DNA from: Hofstenia miamia
Lineage: Eukaryota > Xenacoelomorpha > Acoela > Hofsteniidae
DNA length: 33,537 nucleotides
Direction: 5' to 3'
NCBI GenBank assembly: GCA_900660155.1
Contig: CABFPE010000749.1
Coordinates: 94,024-127,560 of the forward strand
Of this stretch, positions 30,043 to 33,537 are shown one piece after another. The stretch's first letter is position 1. Every line of letters starts with the position of its first letter. The notes under the pieces are model-generated. The model was not told where the DNA came from. It made no database searches and worked only from the letters and a program-made list of their open reading frames with translations. Made by a program: the position numbers and the translations under genes.

Positions 30043-33000
30043 GAATACAACTTTCAATTATTGACTTAGACATGCCAACTTATAACTTAAAATATGCTTT
30101 AGTTTCAATGAGGGGCTTCAGATAAGTGACCAATGTATAGACTAAGGAAGTAGAAGAGCTACGATGAGGCCAGCATCCCACCCCCCAGAGAAAACAGTCA
30201 GTAAGCTTATTGGGTGGGGGATGCGATCTGATACTGCTGCATACTGATAAATTTGTACTTATCATGTACTCTATGATTCCTTCCAGTCCTTAAGATATGC
30301 ATGTAATAAACATATATATAATATCAGGGCGCAGGAAGATAAAGTTCACTTATGGTAACATTTACAAAATAATGCAACATAAGTAATTTCAATTACAACA
30401 CCTAACCCCCAGGCTGTACCTGAGCTGACTACCTTCCTGGACTAAAGCCAAATATCCAGGTTTGCAAAATTTGTTATAAAATATATGTGGTATTTCAGGG
30501 TTTCAAAATGATTTATAAACAAAGTTTTCCCCAAATAAACTTCGAATTCCCATTAGACAATTAAAAATAGTACCAATTAAAAACTTAACTATTCAATATC
30601 GAAATTCGGAAGCGCTAGAAGCAGTATCTTGTAACATTAATTTTAAACAGGAATGCAATCATTGATTTACCAAGGGCAATTTGAAAATACGTAGGGTAGA
30701 CTAAATTTAAAAAAGTAAAGAAATGACCTGCCTGCCCTCATTTACCTTTATTGACAAATTATACATGAATCTTCACTAAATATCAAATATATGGCACAGA
30801 AGTTAAGATTCAACAAAATAAAAAAACACACTTAATTCAATAAAATGCAGATATATTTCCGGTTCACTGTCAATGCACAAAATTACCGCACGAGGCAAAT
30901 GTATCAATCACTTGTTCACTAACATTGAAATTAAGCGAAATTGAATTAGTTATGTGAATTTGAATGTATTATTTAGATATACATGTTACAGTGATGCTTG
31001 AAAACTTCAATCGTAAGTCAAACTTTACACGATAATTATGTTCATACACTTTAATTACCCACTAAGATTTAGTGTTCTGGAATGATCGTCATGAAAGTTG
31101 TATAAAAATGGAGGCAAACATTTGCAAGCTTATAGTGCTTATTTTTCGGCATTAAATTTATATTGAGGGAAAACCTATTCAATAGCAACCTAAGGTAAAA
31201 CGAATACTAGGAGATCGAGAGAAATGTCTGCATTTGGCCGAACAGAGACAAGAAATCTAGGGGTCAAGTTTTTGTAGCCGTGTTTCCTAACCCTAGCTCA
31301 ACCCTAAACCTTTCCTAAGGCTGGACATTGCAGAATGTATGATAATTCTGGATCACTGACAACTATTCATATTTACTGTATAAAGAGAATTCGATCCAAA
31401 AGATTTGGTAATTTTATGAACTATGTAAAAAAGTTTTCTCACAGTTTGGGTTCCCAAACGAATTATTCTTTGATGAAAGCCTTCTAAACTCATTCAAAAC
31501 CAAAGAATATTAAGGAGGAGTATATAAAATAACTTCAACCTCAAATTAAAATAAAGTAGATTTTCAATTACTTTTGTTATGTTGAATAATATTTTTCACC
31601 TAAAATCATATAGAAAAGTTTACCGCATGTTTTTCGAAATTTGACATTTTTGATCAAATTTCTTTAATTGAGGCAATCTCAAAGCATCCTGCAATCGAAT
31701 TAAAAAGGAACTTTAACAAATATGAAATGAAATTACGAATTTTACATTTGATTAGGAAATTGTCACCGATTCTACTACATTTCATTCTTTCTTTAACTTA
31801 GACGTCAGTAATTGGGTTGTCAACGGTTACTTTCTAACTAATTCCAACAGCAGGTTTAGAAATATTTTTTCTAAGGATAATGATCTTGCTCATAAATTTT
31901 AAAGATTTATTCTTAAGTATGAAATGTCATATGAAGACTTTTTCTGAAAAAAAATTTATTCGATATGCATACTATAAGAGTATTTGAAAATTTTGTGGCC
32001 AATTTATTTTAAAAAACTCAACTAAATATGTTTTTAATCATATAAAAATATAGCAAAACAGTAAAATATATCATAAAATACGTTAATTGGATACCATGTA
32101 ATGAAACAATCTTTGTCCTGTACGCAAAGAAAGACTTTCCAATTTACACACATTGCCAGAACAGCCCTCTATTGCAGTCAAGATAAAGATTTCTTACTAC
32201 CTCTTGCTAGGAGACTAGTTTAAAATAATCCAGTCCAATATTGCGTGCAATTTTAAGCAATGCTTACATTTTTCGAAGTATAAAATTGGGTTAAATCACT
32301 AGGCCAACACAACTATTCTTAACTGAAACTTTTGAGATAAACTATCACATAAGTTTAGAGAATTGCAACTAAATCACTTTGAATTAATATTTCAATGAAA
32401 TTTAAGTAATGCGCTAACTTACGTATAAAATTTACAAATCCTTTTAAAAATATTCAAGTTCTAAAACAGTCACTTTGGTTCTTTAACAATAGCAAGCATT
32501 TTTTTGCATTTCATTGATAGATCATACAAATTGCTCGAAACAATTCTCCCAAGTCTTGTTGGATATAGGATCTTAGGCAATAGCTTTGCATTATAACCTA
32601 TTCACACTAAAAAATAGAAACCAAAACAAAACAAATTGATCAATGATTGCTAACTAAAAAACGTTCAATTTTACGTCATTTTCATTAAAATTTTAAGAAT
32701 ACTCTTTCTCAGTTGAATCTTTTTGTCGAATACAGTTGTGAATAATAACTTTACTCATAACTCTGCACATAATATTAAAAGGCATCTGCTATGCTAAAAA
32801 TAATATTCAATTTCTATACTAATTGCTCTACAAGTTAACACCAAGTGCAACTGCTCACTGTGAAAATCTATATAAACTCAATTAATATCAAAAACTAGGC
32901 TACGGTTATACTCACCTTTCGAATTTGAGGTTTTTTAATCGAGCATGCTTTTTTCACAAACTGTATGAATAAATGTTTATTTGTTCACACTTTTTAGAAT

Positions 33001-33537
33001 ATCTTTAGTATTTGATTAAGAATTGTCTTAGTACAGCTACATGTATATTGCATTTCACTCCCTTGTATAATTTTACTTAAGCAGGCTGTTTAGAATTACA
33101 CCAAAATATGATTTTAAATCTAATATAGAATTTATCTCTAAAATTGAATTTGAAAGAGTATATCGTCTAATATTTACTAACGATTCATATTACCTGCATG
33201 TAAGATTTATTCTTGAAATAGCATGGTTGAATATTCTAATAATCAAATAACTTTTTTTTACCTCCAAAACTCATCCAGAGTTTCATATAATAAACATCGG
33301 TATATATTGATCAGCATGTAAACAAGCCTGAGTTTCCTGCACAAGATAATATATTTTTGCATTCTAAAGTTAGTTGCATTCTTATAAGTCTTGCAGCGTA
33401 TGAAGGTGTTTTGATTATCTGGATAATTTCATGATGCATTGTGCTACACCAATTATAATCTTGGAACATAGTCTTAAAGTAGGAAAACCTTAACTTATTA
33501 TGGTAGCCAATACTTCAAATATTTTTTCGAACATACA
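30043..33537. other. 3.5 kb without recognised gene
   Basis: No open frame of note was found apart from a 61-codon minus frame (30080-30265) of no known family. An imperfect hairpin of C-rich and G-rich arms (gcatccc... at 30173, ...gggatgc ending 30224) is present. A possible 45-nt exon on the minus strand at 32916-32960 is listed separately. Confidence 0.4.
32916..32960 (-). CDS. Possible 45-nt internal exon
   Basis: On the minus strand, tttattcatacag precedes and AAG|GTGAGTATA follows a 45-nt open segment that would encode FVKKACSIKKPQIRK. The donor is a near-perfect match to the animal consensus, and the acceptor is moderately good. Length is a multiple of three. No neighbouring exon was recognised, so this may be a chance pair of sites in AT-rich DNA. 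Confidence 0.15.

Noticed and set aside
31270..31325. ccctaacc-like phrases suggestive of telomeric repeat
   Set aside because: The units are irregular and not tandem; it is ordinary sequence.

Overview
The window is AT-rich, repeat-dense eukaryotic nuclear DNA, almost certainly from an animal. Its element mix is hAT-type and Harbinger-type MITEs, Tc1/mariner remnants, Penelope-like (PLE) reverse transcriptase pieces, 3' ends of non-LTR retrotransposons, and a Ty1/copia element of the type common in aquatic invertebrates. I cannot name the species; an aquatic invertebrate is a guess. There are no bacterial operons, CRISPR arrays or rRNA genes, and I found no convincing intact host gene. Two single N bases (19719 and 30042) mark uncertain joins in the assembly.

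Layout. 1-377: a hAT-like MITE with GGCTCG-rich ends; the window opens on its first base. 1293-1564: a second TIR element. 2328-2543: a PLE reverse-transcriptase scrap with a YVDD box. 2825-3004: an unrecognised 59-codon open stretch behind a splice-acceptor-like site. About 4391-4674: a decayed Tc1 transposase C-terminus. 4675-10180: mostly featureless AT-rich DNA with a few small hairpins. 10189-12057: a 1.87-kb non-autonomous hAT-like element with an exact 8-bp target-site duplication (TSD), carrying a nested second copy of the GGCTCG MITE that has its own exact TSD. 12501-16500: a Ty1/copia gag-protease-integrase-RT-RNase H body, broken by many frameshifts and stops, with no LTR visible on either side. 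About 16560-16960, minus strand: a possible actin-family remnant.

17947-18703: a two-part repeat (its partner is inverted at 24617-24825) split by a LINE 3' end. 18709-19212: another GGGCC-rich hAT-like element. 19630-19746: a 117-bp TA-flanked MITE. 20225-21340: two PLE pieces separated by a LINE 3' end. About 21385-22750: a LINE RT half on the minus strand, interrupted by the third GGCTCG MITE with an exact TSD. 23070-24650: a cluster of TCGGATGG motifs enclosing a TIR element. 25799-26083: a Harbinger-like MITE with a TTA duplication. 26867-27166: a perfect 12-bp minisatellite. 28551-29612: a broken mariner transposase whose last third is repeated in mirror image (29217-30041). 30043-33537: nothing recognisable apart from a possible tiny exon.

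The genes do not form a pathway; the window is a layered fossil record of transposition. The nesting gives a relative order: the GGCTCG MITE is younger than both the 1.87-kb hAT-like element and the 21.4-22.7 kb LINE, and the LINE at 18034-18603 is younger than the TCGGATGG repeat. I found no clear new biological system. The best leads are the hAT-like MITE families with GC-rich subterminal arrays, the 24-nt internal duplication at the 5' edge of the LTR-less copia body, the TCGGATGG motif cluster, and the mariner palindrome, which may be an assembly artefact.
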